Source of the DNA: an uncultured Flavobacteriales bacterium | GTDB taxonomy: Bacteria > Bacteroidota > Bacteroidia > Flavobacteriales_D > Sanyastnellaceae | Direction of reading: 5' to 3' | NCBI GenBank assembly: GCA_938085425.1 | Contig: CALKGQ010000025.1 | Span: forward strand, 1-42,883 | Length of the DNA stretch: 42,883 nucleotides | Part shown: piece after piece, positions 34,313-42,420 of the stretch | How positions within the stretch are numbered: the stretch's first letter is position 1 | Layout of the letters: every line of letters begins with the position of its first letter | Program-made: the position numbers and the translations under genes | Notes under the pieces: generated by a model | Database searches by the model: none | What the model saw: the letters and a program-made list of their open reading frames with translations, nothing else | Told to the model about the DNA's origin: nothing

Positions 34313-34882
34313 ATGGACAACCTCAATGGACTTCCTGAACGCGTGGGTGGAGGCCCCCGTTTGGCCGCTGCCGCTTTGGATCAATTGGTCAGCACACTGC
34401 TTGTGCTGCTCTGCGCTTCGCAGGATTGGGGTTGGGAACGTGCGGTGTCGCAAATGCCTGGGGCGGAGGAGCTCTTGGAGCTGTACGCCCCTCTGGAGAC
34501 CGCCCTTCAGGAGGGGGGGCTGACCGGTGGGATGTTGGGGTTGTTTGGGGCATCGGCCATGATGGCCTTCTTCTATCCCGTGGTGGAGGCCTTGACCGGA
34601 GCGAGCCCAGGCAAGTGGGTCTTGGGTTTGGTCATTGCTTCGGCGGACCAGGCCGATGGCAGTCTTGGTTTGTACCTGCGCCGGGCGCTGGTCAAGTACA
34701 TCCGTCCTGTGATGGCGTCTTTGGCATTGTGGTCAGGAGTGGGCCTGCTTGCCCAGCTTTCAGGCCCCGCCGGTTTGGTGGTCGCAGGCGGAACCCTGTT
34801 TTTGTTGGCCCCACACAAACAGGCGTTGCACGACAAGTTGGCTGGCACAGCCGTGTACAGGAGGTCGGAGTTGTCGGTTTGA
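34313..34882 (+). CDS. RDD family membrane protein
   Basis: 189 residues. RDD-type motifs are visible: PRLAAAALDQLV (Arg and Asp of the first helix), SPGKWVLGLVI in the loop between helices, and LHDKLAGTAVY at the end. Membrane segments lie at about 18-37, 75-95 and 135-165. The role of RDD proteins is mostly unknown; some act in Na+/H+ antiport or envelope stress. It is divergent from the marR operon and converges on lolD with a 6-nt gap. Confidence 0.88.
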   Translation: MDNLNGLPERVGGGPRLAAAALDQLVSTLLVLLCASQDWGWERAVSQMPGAEELLELYAPLETALQEGGLTGGMLGLFGASAMMAFFYPVVEALTGASPGKWVLGLVIASADQADGSLGLYLRRALVKYIRPVMASLALWSGVGLLAQLSGPAGLVVAGGTLFLLAPHKQALHDKLAGTAVYRRSELSV

Positions 34883-34888
34883 AGCGGA

Positions 34889-35539
34889 TCAGAGGAATCG
34901 CCCGTCCTCCATTCGAAGCGTTCGATCTGCCCGTTGCGCAAGGGCTTCGTTGTGGGTGACCAAGACGATGGTTTGTCCTGTCCTCTCCCTCAAATCAAAG
35001 AACAAATCGTGCAACCTGTCGGCATTTTCGGAGTCCAGGTTGCCGGAGGGTTCATCGGCGAGCAACACCTTGGGCGCATTCATGAGTGCCCTTGCCACGG
35101 CCACGCGCTGTTGTTCCCCGCCGGACAATTCAGAGGGGTTGTGTTGCATGCGCTTCGACAGCCCCAGTTCTTTCAACAAGGCTTCCGCTTTGGGCATGCA
35201 TGCCTTGGGAGAATGGCCTGCAATCCAGGCTGGCATCATGACATTTTCAACGGCGCTGAATTCTGGGAGCAACCTGTGGAATTGGAAGACAAAACCCAAG
35301 TTGGCGTTGCGAAAGGCGCTGAGTGCATTCCGAGACATGCCGGAGGTGGACACACCTCCAATGCGGAGGTTTCCAGCGTCGGGCAAATCGAGGGTGCCAA
35401 GGATTTGAAGCAGGGTGGTTTTCCCTGCACCCGAGGCGCCAACAATGGAGATGACCTCTCCCGATTCCACAGACAAATCCACGTCCCGAAGGACCTTTAG
35501 CGGCCCAAAGCTTTTGGAGATGTTGGTGGCTTGAATCAC
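34889..35539 (-). CDS. lolD: LolD-like ABC transporter ATP-binding protein
   Basis: 216 residues, starting at GTG (35539): a -7 box ends exactly 4 nt upstream, as for other genes here. Walker [10 protein letters not shown] (about 34-42), Q-loop [18 protein letters not shown], signature [15 protein letters not shown], Walker [13 protein letters not shown], switch His in VTHNE. The '[10 protein letters not shown]' segment and length match LolD, which with LolCE releases lipoproteins from the inner membrane; MacB-type ATPases are the alternative. No permease gene is adjacent. Confidence 0.9.
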   Translation of the reverse strand: MIQATNISKSFGPLKVLRDVDLSVESGEVISIVGASGAGKTTLLQILGTLDLPDAGNLRIGGVSTSGMSRNALSAFRNANLGFVFQFHRLLPEFSAVENVMMPAWIAGHSPKACMPKAEALLKELGLSKRMQHNPSELSGGEQQRVAVARALMNAPKVLLADEPSGNLDSENADRLHDLFFDLRERTGQTIVLVTHNEALAQRADRTLRMEDGRFL

Positions 35540-35560
35540 GCCTGAAAGCTACTACCTTTG
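35531..35560 (+). promoter_or_regulatory. Promoter of sucC
   Basis: TTG (35531-35533), 19 nt, TACCTTTG (35553-35560): a full -33/-7 Bacteroidota promoter with the same 19-nt spacing as the rRNA promoters. It overlaps the lolD start and leaves a leader of about 20 nt. Confidence 0.85.
35544..35551 (-). promoter_or_regulatory. -7 box of lolD (leaderless type)
   Basis: TAGCTTTC on the minus strand, ending 4 nt before the GTG at 35539. It sits 1 bp from the divergent sucC box. Confidence 0.45.
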
Positions 35561-35585
35561 CCGCCGATTCACACAACCCCCAGCG

Positions 35586-36797
35586 ATGAACATTCACGAA
35601 TACCAAGGCAAGAGCATCCTCGAATCTTTTGGCGTTTCCATCCAGCGAGGCAAAGTCGCTGACACCCCCGAAGCGGCGCACGCTGCGGCCATGGACCTGA
35701 CCAAAGAAACCGGCACCGAGTGGTTTGTCCTCAAAGCACAAATCCATGCAGGAGGCCGAGGCAAGGGCGTGGTGACAGAAACGGGTTCTCATGGTGTGGT
35801 GCTTGCCAAAGGCTTGGACGAGGTCAAGGGCAAGGCCGAGGGCATCCTTGGCGGTCATTTGGTGACGGCCCAAACCAACGACCAAGGCAAGCAAGTCCAC
35901 AAGATTTTGATCGCCGAAGACGTGTACTATCCAGGAGACAGCGAGCCAGAGGAATACTACATGAGTGTTTTGCTGGACCGTGCCACGGGCAAAAACATCA
36001 TCATGTATTCCCCAGAGGGAGGCATGGACATCGAGGCGGTTGCGGAAAAAACCCCCCATCTCATTTTCAAAGAAGAGGTCGATCCTGCAGTGGGTCTTCA
36101 GGGCTTCCAATCCCGTCGCATCGCGTTCAATTTGGGATTGTCAGGCCAGGGGTTCAAACAAATGGTGAAGTTCAGCCAAGCATTGTACGCGGCCTACTTG
36201 GGGTGCGATGCGGCCATGTTTGAAATCAATCCAGTGTTGAAGACGTCCGACGACAAGATCATCGCAGTGGACTCCAAAGTGAGTCTCGACGACAATGCCT
36301 TGTTCCGTCACAAGGATTACGCCACGATGCGCGACACTTCAGAGGAGGATGCAACGGAAGTCGAGGCCGATGAGGCTGGTTTGAACTACGTCAAATTGGA
36401 TGGCAATGTGGGGTGCATGGTCAACGGTGCTGGATTGGCCATGGCCACCATGGACATCATCAAGCTGAGCGGGGGAGAGCCTGCCAACTTCCTCGACGTT
36501 GGAGGAACGGCAGATGCCGCAAGGGTAGAAAAGGCTTTCCGGATCATCTTGAAAGACCCTTCTGTGAAGGCCATTTTGGTCAACATATTTGGCGGCATTG
36601 TGCGATGCGATCGCGTGGCCCAAGGCGTGGTCGATGCCTACAAGAACATGGGCAATGTCGACGTCCCAATCATTGTTCGCCTCCAAGGCACCAATGCCGT
36701 TGAAGCCAAACAAATCATTGACGATTCAGGCTTGGAAGTGCGTAGCGCCATCCTCTTGAAGGAAGCTGCGGACGCTGTGGCGGACGTGCTCGCCTGA
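35586..36797 (+). CDS. sucC: Succinyl-CoA ligase (ADP-forming) subunit beta
   Basis: 403 residues. It is the nucleotide-binding subunit of the TCA-cycle enzyme that converts succinyl-CoA to succinate with ATP or GTP formation. The ATP-grasp domain starts [17 protein letters not shown], with [15 protein letters not shown] as the nucleotide loop, MFEINP as metal ligands and [16 protein letters not shown] and [10 protein letters not shown] in the CoA-ligase domain. The alpha subunit (sucD) is not adjacent, which is common in Bacteroidota. Confidence 0.98.
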   Translation: MNIHEYQGKSILESFGVSIQRGKVADTPEAAHAAAMDLTKETGTEWFVLKAQIHAGGRGKGVVTETGSHGVVLAKGLDEVKGKAEGILGGHLVTAQTNDQGKQVHKILIAEDVYYPGDSEPEEYYMSVLLDRATGKNIIMYSPEGGMDIEAVAEKTPHLIFKEEVDPAVGLQGFQSRRIAFNLGLSGQGFKQMVKFSQALYAAYLGCDAAMFEINPVLKTSDDKIIAVDSKVSLDDNALFRHKDYATMRDTSEEDATEVEADEAGLNYVKLDGNVGCMVNGAGLAMATMDIIKLSGGEPANFLDVGGTADAARVEKAFRIILKDPSVKAILVNIFGGIVRCDRVAQGVVDAYKNMGNVDVPIIVRLQGTNAVEAKQIIDDSGLEVRSAILLKEAADAVADVLA

Positions 36798-36806
36798 TTC
36801 TACTCT

Positions 36807-37526
36807 TTATCGGCGTGGCCTGCGCCGCGCGACATGAAGGCCATCCCGCAAGGGCAACAGCAAGTTGTCCAGCGAAGGGTGGCCTTTCATGTAGGCGTTC
36901 AATGCGTGGATGCGTTGGGCGTTGGGGTCCGCAGAAGCTCCACTGGCCACCCGCAGCACTTCGCCCCACCAAAGAACGTTGTCGACCACAATCCATCCGC
37001 CATCGCGGACATGCTCTATGGCCCAGTCCACGTACCACTGCTGATGTTCTTTGTCCGCATCGATGAAGACCAAATCATAGGGCCTGTCGTCGTCTGAGAA
37101 CAACGCATCTGATGCCAAAACTTCCTTCGCTTTTCCGGTGTACCTGTGGATGAGCGACTGGCAGCCAATCATGGTCCAGTGTTCGTCTTGAAGAAGATGA
37201 AGCTCATCGTCCACATCGACGGTGTCCACAACGCCTTCTGGCAAGAGCCCCTCTGAAAGGCATGCTGTCGCGTACCCCGTGAAGGTGCCGAGTTCCAGCA
37301 CCCTTTGGGGGGCGATCATCTGGGACAGTGCCGCCAAAAGCCTTCCCTGCAATTCGTCGCACAGCATTTGGGGTTTCACCGTTTGGGTCCATGTGGCCCG
37401 TCGCAGGGCTTCTAGACCTGGAGGCTCTTGGCCTGACATCTCTGTGGCATAACCATGCAAGGCATCGTCCAATCCATGGGAACCGAGTTGCGGAATGCGC
37501 GGTGGTTTGCCTCGTCGTTTGGCCAT
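36807..37526 (-). CDS. SAM-dependent O-methyltransferase (COMT-like, family 3)
   Basis: 239 residues. A Rossmann-type methyltransferase: VLELGTFTGYATACLSEGL binds SAM, TVDVDDE is the ribose-binding acid, DLVFIDADKEHQQWYVDW carries the metal-binding Asp, and IVVDNVLWWGEV is the second metal-ligand segment. The length and these motifs match class I O-methyltransferases that methylate catechol-like small molecules. The substrate is unknown. The basic first residues (MAKRRGKPPRIPQLG) are unusual. It converges on sucC with a 9-nt gap. Confidence 0.93.
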   Translation of the reverse strand: MAKRRGKPPRIPQLGSHGLDDALHGYATEMSGQEPPGLEALRRATWTQTVKPQMLCDELQGRLLAALSQMIAPQRVLELGTFTGYATACLSEGLLPEGVVDTVDVDDELHLLQDEHWTMIGCQSLIHRYTGKAKEVLASDALFSDDDRPYDLVFIDADKEHQQWYVDWAIEHVRDGGWIVVDNVLWWGEVLRVASGASADPNAQRIHALNAYMKGHPSLDNLLLPLRDGLHVARRRPRR

Positions 37527-37530
37527 GGTG

Positions 37531-37538
37531 CGAAGCTA
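37531..37538 (-). promoter_or_regulatory. -7 box abutting the O-methyltransferase start (leaderless type)
   Basis: TAGCTTCG on the minus strand, ending 4 nt before the ATG at 37526. Confidence 0.5.
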
Positions 37539-37561
37539 CCAAATCGCAGGCGGTGCGTGCG

Positions 37562-37569
37562 TACCTTCG
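37562..37569 (+). promoter_or_regulatory. -7 box of the SUI1 gene
   Basis: TACCTTCG ending 6 nt before the ATG at 37576; divergent from the O-methyltransferase box, 23 bp away. Confidence 0.45.
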
Positions 37570-37575
37570 AAGCCC

Positions 37576-37935
37576 ATGGGAAAGCGAAAGCAAAGCCGCA
37601 ACCGAAGCGACCAAGACGGCATGGTCTTCAGCACCAATCCAGGATACAGCTGGGATGCAGAGGATGCAGACGAGGAGCCTTGGTCCGTGGACCTTTGTGC
37701 GACACTCTATGTCAGTCTCGACCGCAAACAGCGCGCTGGAAAACCTGTGACCTTGGTGGAGGGATTTGATGGGCCTGCCACTGAATTGTTGCTGTTGGGC
37801 AAGGCGCTCAAGCAGCATTGTGGGGTGGGAGGCTCCGTGAAGGAAGGCTGCATCTTGGTGCAGGGCGACCACCGTGACAAAACAGTGGCCCATTTGGGGT
37901 CGCTGGGATACACAACCAAACGCAAAGGCGGATGA
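37576..37935 (+). CDS. SUI1/eIF1-like translation factor (YciH family)
   Basis: 119 residues from the ATG at 37576, supported by a promoter box 6 nt upstream; in-frame codons further up lie in the divergent gene. A basic, disordered N-terminus (GKRKQSRNRSDQDGMVFSTNP) is followed by the SUI1 fold: LDRKQRAGKPVTLVEGFDG, LLLGKALKQHCGVGGSVKEGCILVQGDH and VAHLGSLGYTTKRKGG, the last being the family end signature. Bacterial SUI1 proteins resemble eIF1 and may affect start-codon choice. It overlaps the next gene by ATGA. Confidence 0.95.
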   Translation: MGKRKQSRNRSDQDGMVFSTNPGYSWDAEDADEEPWSVDLCATLYVSLDRKQRAGKPVTLVEGFDGPATELLLLGKALKQHCGVGGSVKEGCILVQGDHRDKTVAHLGSLGYTTKRKGG

Positions 37936-39086
37936 ACCTTTACCTAAAAACCTTGGCCGGCTTGGAGTCTTTGGCCGTGGAGGAGTTGAAAGAAGCTGGG
38001 GCCAGCGCCATCGTGCCTGGAAGGCGCGGCGTGGCGTTCGAAGGGGACGACAAGGTCCTGTACAAAATCTGCATGCACAGTCGGTTTGCCGTGCGCGTGC
38101 TGCGCTTTTTGACCTCTTTCGAGGCCAAGAACCCAGACGACTTGTACCGACAAGGTGCGCGCTTTGCCTGGGAGGAGTTGCTGGACAAAGAGGGCACCTT
38201 CGTGGTGGACGCCACCGTCAACTCAGAGGGATTTTCACACAGCCATTTCGCCGCGCTGAAATTGAAGGACGCCATTGTCGATCGTTTCAGAGGCAAAACC
38301 GGCATGCGGCCATCCATCGACAAGGACCGACCGGACCTGCGCCTGAACCTTCACATTGCAGGCGAGAAGGTGACCATTTCTGTCGATGCCTCAGGGGAAC
38401 AGCTTTCCCGTCGCGGCTACCGGCCTGCCTCTGCGAAAGCGCCATTGAACGAAGTGCTGGCAGCAGGTCTTTTGGCGTTGAGTGGTTGGCGGCCAGGCAC
38501 CCCCTTGTACGATCCGATGTGTGGCTCGGGAACGTTTTCGACGGAAGCAGCGCTTTGGGCGTCAGGGCTTCCCATACAAGCAGGACGAAAGCACTTCGCT
38601 TTCATGGATTGGAGTGATTTTGACCAGGACGTTTGGAAGGAGGTCAGACGCGAGGCAATGGCCTCGATTCAGCCTGTGGAAACGACCATTTTCGCCTCCG
38701 ACGAGCACGGCGGTGCGGTGCGTCAGACCATGCAAAGCCTGGAGGATGCCGATGTCGAGTCTTTGGTCCAAGTCAAGCAATTGGACTTTTTCAAACTTGA
38801 GCCCCAAACGGAAGGTGGCTTTTTGGTGTTCAACCCACCCTACGGTGAGCGGATGGATCCAGGAGACGTGGTCGGGTTGTACGAGCAAATTGGCGACCGT
38901 CTGAAATTTCATTGGTCCGGGTTCGATGCCTGGATCATCTCGTCCAATCTGGAGGCACTTAAGCGTGTGGGCCTTCGACCGCACAAACGCCATCCCGTTT
39001 TCAATGGTTCACTGGAGTGCAAGTGGGCGGGTTTCTCCATGTACAAGGGCAGCAAGTCAGACCAATTCAAAACCAAACCATCATGA
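37932..39086 (+). CDS. THUMP-domain rRNA methyltransferase (RlmL-like)
   Basis: 384 residues. An N-terminal ferredoxin-like/THUMP region (about 1-155: LYLKTLAGLESLAVEELKEAG, then FAVRVLRFLTSFEAKN) precedes the Rossmann methyltransferase: SGWRPGTPLYDPMCGSGTFSTEAAL is the SAM site and FLVFNPPYGERM holds the NPPY motif for base amino-group methylation. This matches the N-terminal half of RlmL, which makes m2G2445 in 23S rRNA; the second RlmK half is absent. It is coupled by ATGA overlaps to SUI1 before and the SDR gene after. Confidence 0.92.
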   Translation: MNLYLKTLAGLESLAVEELKEAGASAIVPGRRGVAFEGDDKVLYKICMHSRFAVRVLRFLTSFEAKNPDDLYRQGARFAWEELLDKEGTFVVDATVNSEGFSHSHFAALKLKDAIVDRFRGKTGMRPSIDKDRPDLRLNLHIAGEKVTISVDASGEQLSRRGYRPASAKAPLNEVLAAGLLALSGWRPGTPLYDPMCGSGTFSTEAALWASGLPIQAGRKHFAFMDWSDFDQDVWKEVRREAMASIQPVETTIFASDEHGGAVRQTMQSLEDADVESLVQVKQLDFFKLEPQTEGGFLVFNPPYGERMDPGDVVGLYEQIGDRLKFHWSGFDAWIISSNLEALKRVGLRPHKRHPVFNGSLECKWAGFSMYKGSKSDQFKTKPS

Positions 39087-39868
39087 GCCGTCCTTGGGTC
39101 TTGATTTCAGGAGCCTCCTCAGGCTTTGGGGAGGCGACCGCAAGGTTGCTAGCAGACCAAGGGTGGAACCTTTTGTTGACCAGCAGGCGTGAGGAGCGGT
39201 TGTCCAGCCTGGCAGAAGCATGCCAAGCCCTCGGCGCTGAAGTGCATGTTGGGGCGTGGGATGTTCGTGACAGGGCCGCCACGAACGAAGGCGTTGCACG
39301 CCTCATGGAACACGCGGGCATCTCTGCCTCGTCCCATGGTGAGCCGCTTCGGGCATTGGTCAACAATGCAGGGCTGGCCGTCGGCAAAGGGCCTTTTGAC
39401 GAAGGCTTGGACGAAGACTGGGACCGCATGTTGGACACCAACGTCAAAGGCCTGCTCTTCCTCGCGCGCGCGTGCGTGAGTTTTATGCGTGAGGGATCGC
39501 GCATGGTCAACACAGGCAGCATCGCTGGCAAACAGGTGTACCCGGGTGGCAATGTCTACTGCGCTTCCAAGCACGCTGTGGATGCCCTGTCGCAGGCGAT
39601 GCGCATCGACTTGGTGGACAGGGGAATCGGTGTGAGTCAGGTTTGTCCTGGTGCGGCTGAGACAGAATTCAGCAACGTGCGGTTCAAAGGAGATGACCAA
39701 GCTGCGGATGCGGTGTACCAAGGATTCGATCCACTGGTGGCCCAAGACATCGCGGAAGCCATCGAGTTCATCTTGTCCCGTCCGCCTCATGTCTGCATCA
39801 ACGACTTGGTGATCATGCCCACAGCCCAAGCGAGTGCGCACCACCTGCACCGCCGTCCCACCCCTTAA
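39083..39868 (+). CDS. Short-chain dehydrogenase/reductase (YdfG-like)
   Basis: 261 residues from the ATG at 39083, which overlaps the methyltransferase stop (ATGA). The NADP site is SGASSGFGEATA (9-20) with RREERL next, NNAG (94-97), catalytic Ser146, Tyr159 and Lys163 in VYCASKHA. The C-terminal segment (PGAAETEFSNVRFKGD) and 'INDLVIMPTAQAS' match the YdfG/3-hydroxy acid dehydrogenase group. The exact substrate is unknown. Its stop codon TAA forms part of the promoter box of the next gene. Confidence 0.95.
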   Translation: MSRPWVLISGASSGFGEATARLLADQGWNLLLTSRREERLSSLAEACQALGAEVHVGAWDVRDRAATNEGVARLMEHAGISASSHGEPLRALVNNAGLAVGKGPFDEGLDEDWDRMLDTNVKGLLFLARACVSFMREGSRMVNTGSIAGKQVYPGGNVYCASKHAVDALSQAMRIDLVDRGIGVSQVCPGAAETEFSNVRFKGDDQAADAVYQGFDPLVAQDIAEAIEFILSRPPHVCINDLVIMPTAQASAHHLHRRPTP

Positions 39869-39873
39869 TTTTC
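39866..39873 (+). promoter_or_regulatory. -7-like box abutting the amidohydrolase start
   Basis: TAATTTTC, last base off consensus, ending 4 nt before the ATG at 39878. Its first three bases are the SDR stop codon. Confidence 0.4.
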
Positions 39874-39877
39874 CTCC

Positions 39878-41536
39878 ATGAAACAACATCTTGCCTTGTT
39901 CGCGGTCGCTTTGGCCTGCATGGCTTGGTCCGCATGCCAAACATCGGAGGCCGATCAGGTGCTGAGAAACGCACACATTGTTTGTTTGGACGGGGCGGGC
40001 ACAGAGGCGCAAGCCATGGCCGTCCACGACGGACGCATTGTGGCCCTTGGAAAAGAACACGAGATTCTCAATGCCTACCGCGGTGCCAAAGTCATGGACA
40101 TGGCCGGGGCGACGATTTATCCCGGGTTGATCGATGCACACAGCCACCTCTTGGGGTATGCCCTGACCTTGGACCGTTTGAACCTCGTGGGCACTGCATC
40201 CTGGGAGGAAGTCATGGAACGTTTGGCCCAGTGGCAGGCGCCAGGAGAAGGTTGGGTGCGGGGGAGAGGCTGGGATCAAAACGACTGGGCCATCTCCGAA
40301 TTCCCTACCAGAAGAGATTTGGACGCATTGTTCCCCAGCCGTCCTGTCGTGCTTCAGCGCATCGACGGCCATGCGGTTTTGGCGAATGAGCGTGCCCTGC
40401 GCGAGACAGGGATGTGGGAGGTCGAACAAGTCCCAGGGGGGGAGGTATTGCGCCTTCCCGATGGCTCCCCTTCCGGGGTGCTTGTGGACGGTGCCGCGGA
40501 CTCTCTTCTTTCCCGCATCCCTGAACCCTCCGTCCAAGAGAAGGTTTCCGCACTGAAGTTGGCGGAACAAAAGATGTTGGAGGCAGGCTTGACCACCGTC
40601 ACCGATGCCGGTTTGGAGTGGGGAGACATCCTTTTGATGGACTCTCTGCACAGGTCAGGAGATTTGCACGTTCGCGTCATGGCCATGGCGAACCCTACGC
40701 CTGACAACTTCGACGCCATGGTGGCCCGAGGTGGGATGCGCACCGACCGCCTCGTTGCGGAATCGTTCAAATTTTACATGGATGGGTCTTTGGGGTCACG
40801 CGGTGCCGCACTTTTGGCCCCCTACGATGACCGGCCAGGGCACCGAGGGTTGTTGTTGCAGAACGTCGAAGCGTACAAGGCGCAATTGCGGGTGGTGCAC
40901 GAGAATGGTTTTCAAGCGGCCACGCACGCCATTGGAGACAGTGCGGCCCGTTTGGTGCTCGGTGCCTATGCGGAAATCTTGCAAGGTCCCAATGATTTTA
41001 GGTGGCGCGTGGAGCATGCCCAGGTGCTGCATCCCATGGACCGGCCGTTGTTTGGCCAAAACAGCGTCATTCCATCCGTGCAACCCACCCATGCCACCTC
41101 CGACATGTATTGGGCAGGGGAACGCCTTGGCCGCGGCCGCATCAGGCGGGCGTATGCCTATGTGGATTTGATGGCGGAATTGGGAATGCTGCCCCTTGGA
41201 ACGGATTTCCCCGTGGAAGACATTGATCCTAGAAAGACGTTTTTGGCGGCTGTTGCAAGACAGGATGCCATGCGCTATCCGCCTGAGGGCTTTCACATGG
41301 ACCAAGCTTTGACGCCGAGGCAGGCGATGCTTGGCATGACCTTATGGGCCGCCATTGCCTCTCGAATGGACAAAGAAGTGGGCTCCCTCGAAGTGGGCAA
41401 GCAGGCTGACTTCGTGGTGATGGATCGGGATTGGCTCAAGCTTGAGGATCCTCATGAGGTCTTGGAAGCTGAAGTTCTCCAAACCTTTGTGGCGGGAGAG
41501 TTGTTGCATTCCACAAAGACCCCCCTTCTCCCATGA
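39878..41536 (+). CDS. Amidohydrolase family 3 lipoprotein (YtcJ-like)
   Basis: 552 residues. The signal peptide ends in a lipobox (WSAC, Cys20), so it is a lipoprotein. The TIM-barrel metal sites are IDAHSHL (about 85-91), FKFYMDGSLGSRGAAL (with the conserved SLGSRGA), THAIGDSA, EHAQVLHP and GTDFPVED. Such enzymes hydrolyse amide or related bonds in small molecules; no substrate can be named. The following gene starts on its last codons (ATGA overlap). Confidence 0.93.
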   Translation: MKQHLALFAVALACMAWSACQTSEADQVLRNAHIVCLDGAGTEAQAMAVHDGRIVALGKEHEILNAYRGAKVMDMAGATIYPGLIDAHSHLLGYALTLDRLNLVGTASWEEVMERLAQWQAPGEGWVRGRGWDQNDWAISEFPTRRDLDALFPSRPVVLQRIDGHAVLANERALRETGMWEVEQVPGGEVLRLPDGSPSGVLVDGAADSLLSRIPEPSVQEKVSALKLAEQKMLEAGLTTVTDAGLEWGDILLMDSLHRSGDLHVRVMAMANPTPDNFDAMVARGGMRTDRLVAESFKFYMDGSLGSRGAALLAPYDDRPGHRGLLLQNVEAYKAQLRVVHENGFQAATHAIGDSAARLVLGAYAEILQGPNDFRWRVEHAQVLHPMDRPLFGQNSVIPSVQPTHATSDMYWAGERLGRGRIRRAYAYVDLMAELGMLPLGTDFPVEDIDPRKTFLAAVARQDAMRYPPEGFHMDQALTPRQAMLGMTLWAAIASRMDKEVGSLEVGKQADFVVMDRDWLKLEDPHEVLEAEVLQTFVAGELLHSTKTPLLP

Positions 41537-42192
41537 CCCGAATCCTTGCTTTCGGAGGCATCTTCATAGCCTCAGTGCTCGTGGCGTATTTCACGTTCTT
41601 CTATGAGCCCTGGGACTTGCCCATCTACGAGCCCAGTCAATTGAACCCTGCGCTCGTGGACCCAGCGGCCTTGACCTCCAAGCGCCATCGCATCCTCGAC
41701 TTCGCATTGATCAACCATCTTGGGGACACGGTGACACAAGAAGATGTGCGTGGCCAAATCTTGGTGGTGGACTTTTTCTTCACGCGTTGCGCCACAATTT
41801 GTCCATTGATGACGACCAACCTCCAACGCATCCACGACCGTTTGTCCCCTGGCGCTCCTGTTCGCATTTTGAGCCACAGTGTCACCCCGGTGGCCGACAG
41901 CGTTTCTGTGTTGAATGCCTATGCGGACAAATACAACGCCAAGCCAGACCGTTGGTGGTTCCTCACAGGCCCCAAAAATCACATCTACGAACTGGCAAGA
42001 CGGTCTTACTTTTCATGTTTGGACGAAGGGGATGGCGGTTTTCAGGACTTCGTACACACAGAGAATGTCGTGCTTGTGGACGACCAGGGACGCCTTCGAG
42101 GCTTTTATGACGGCACAGATTCCAAGGCCATGTCACGCCTGCTCAGCGACTTAGACTTTTTGATCGAAAAAAAGTCTGAAAAAAAGCAGTGA
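41533..42192 (+). CDS. SCO1/SenC family copper-handling thioredoxin-like protein
   Basis: 219 residues. An N-terminal membrane anchor (about 4-23) precedes a thioredoxin fold. The copper site is complete: CxxxC (Cys86, Cys90 in FFTRCATICPLM) and His175 in FVHTENVVLVD. SCO proteins deliver copper to the CuA site of cytochrome c oxidase or act as thiol reductants outside the inner membrane. No oxidase gene is close. It ends with a Lys/Glu tail and precedes the rRNA promoters by only a few bases. Confidence 0.96.
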   Translation: MTRILAFGGIFIASVLVAYFTFFYEPWDLPIYEPSQLNPALVDPAALTSKRHRILDFALINHLGDTVTQEDVRGQILVVDFFFTRCATICPLMTTNLQRIHDRLSPGAPVRILSHSVTPVADSVSVLNAYADKYNAKPDRWWFLTGPKNHIYELARRSYFSCLDEGDGGFQDFVHTENVVLVDDQGRLRGFYDGTDSKAMSRLLSDLDFLIEKKSEKKQ

Positions 42193-42197
42193 TTGTC

Positions 42198-42227
42198 TTG
42201 TGGGAGGAAAGAGGTGCACTATCTTTG
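42198..42227 (+). promoter_or_regulatory. rRNA promoter P1
   Basis: TTG (42198-42200), 19 nt, TATCTTTG (42220-42227): a full Bacteroidota promoter. The downstream bases CCGCTTT and GGAAGGC recur in similar form after P2, suggesting a shared initiation region. Confidence 0.85.
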
Positions 42228-42250
42228 CACCCGCTTTCGAAGGAAGGCGA

Positions 42251-42263
42251 AACTCTTTGACAA
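42251..42263 (+). promoter_or_regulatory. boxA-like antitermination element 1
   Basis: AACTCTTTGACAA closely resembles the boxA core of rRNA leaders (CTCTTTRACAA), about 20 nt after the predicted P1 start. Confidence 0.65.
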
Positions 42264-42303
42264 GTTGGGCGAATGAGGGAGTCGAAAAAAAAATCGACAT
42301 TCA

Positions 42304-42334
42304 TTTGGTGGTTTAATAAACCGACATACCTTTG
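42304..42334 (+). promoter_or_regulatory. rRNA promoter P2
   Basis: TTTG (42304-42307), 19 nt, TACCTTTG (42327-42334). Same spacing as P1, 107 bp further down. The leader to 16S would be about 215 nt. Confidence 0.85.
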
Positions 42335-42390
42335 CCGTCCGCTTTAAGGAAAGCAATCAACGATGGGCCTCGGCCCTGAATCGATACAAA

Positions 42391-42403
42391 CGTTCTTTGA
42401 CTT
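42391..42403 (+). promoter_or_regulatory. boxA-like antitermination element 2
   Basis: CGTTCTTTGACTT, a second boxA-like sequence after P2; GTTCTTTGAC is, from memory, common in rRNA leaders of this phylum. Confidence 0.55.
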
Positions 42404-42420
42404 GATGCAGCAGCCCAAAT

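Noticed and set aside
34199-34453. N-terminal extension of MarR
   Set aside because: Crosses the promoter, the palindromes and the divergent gene; the MarR fold is complete from 34198.
39149-40651. 500-codon open frame antisense to the SDR and amidohydrolase genes
   Set aside because: It spans two real genes; no motif.
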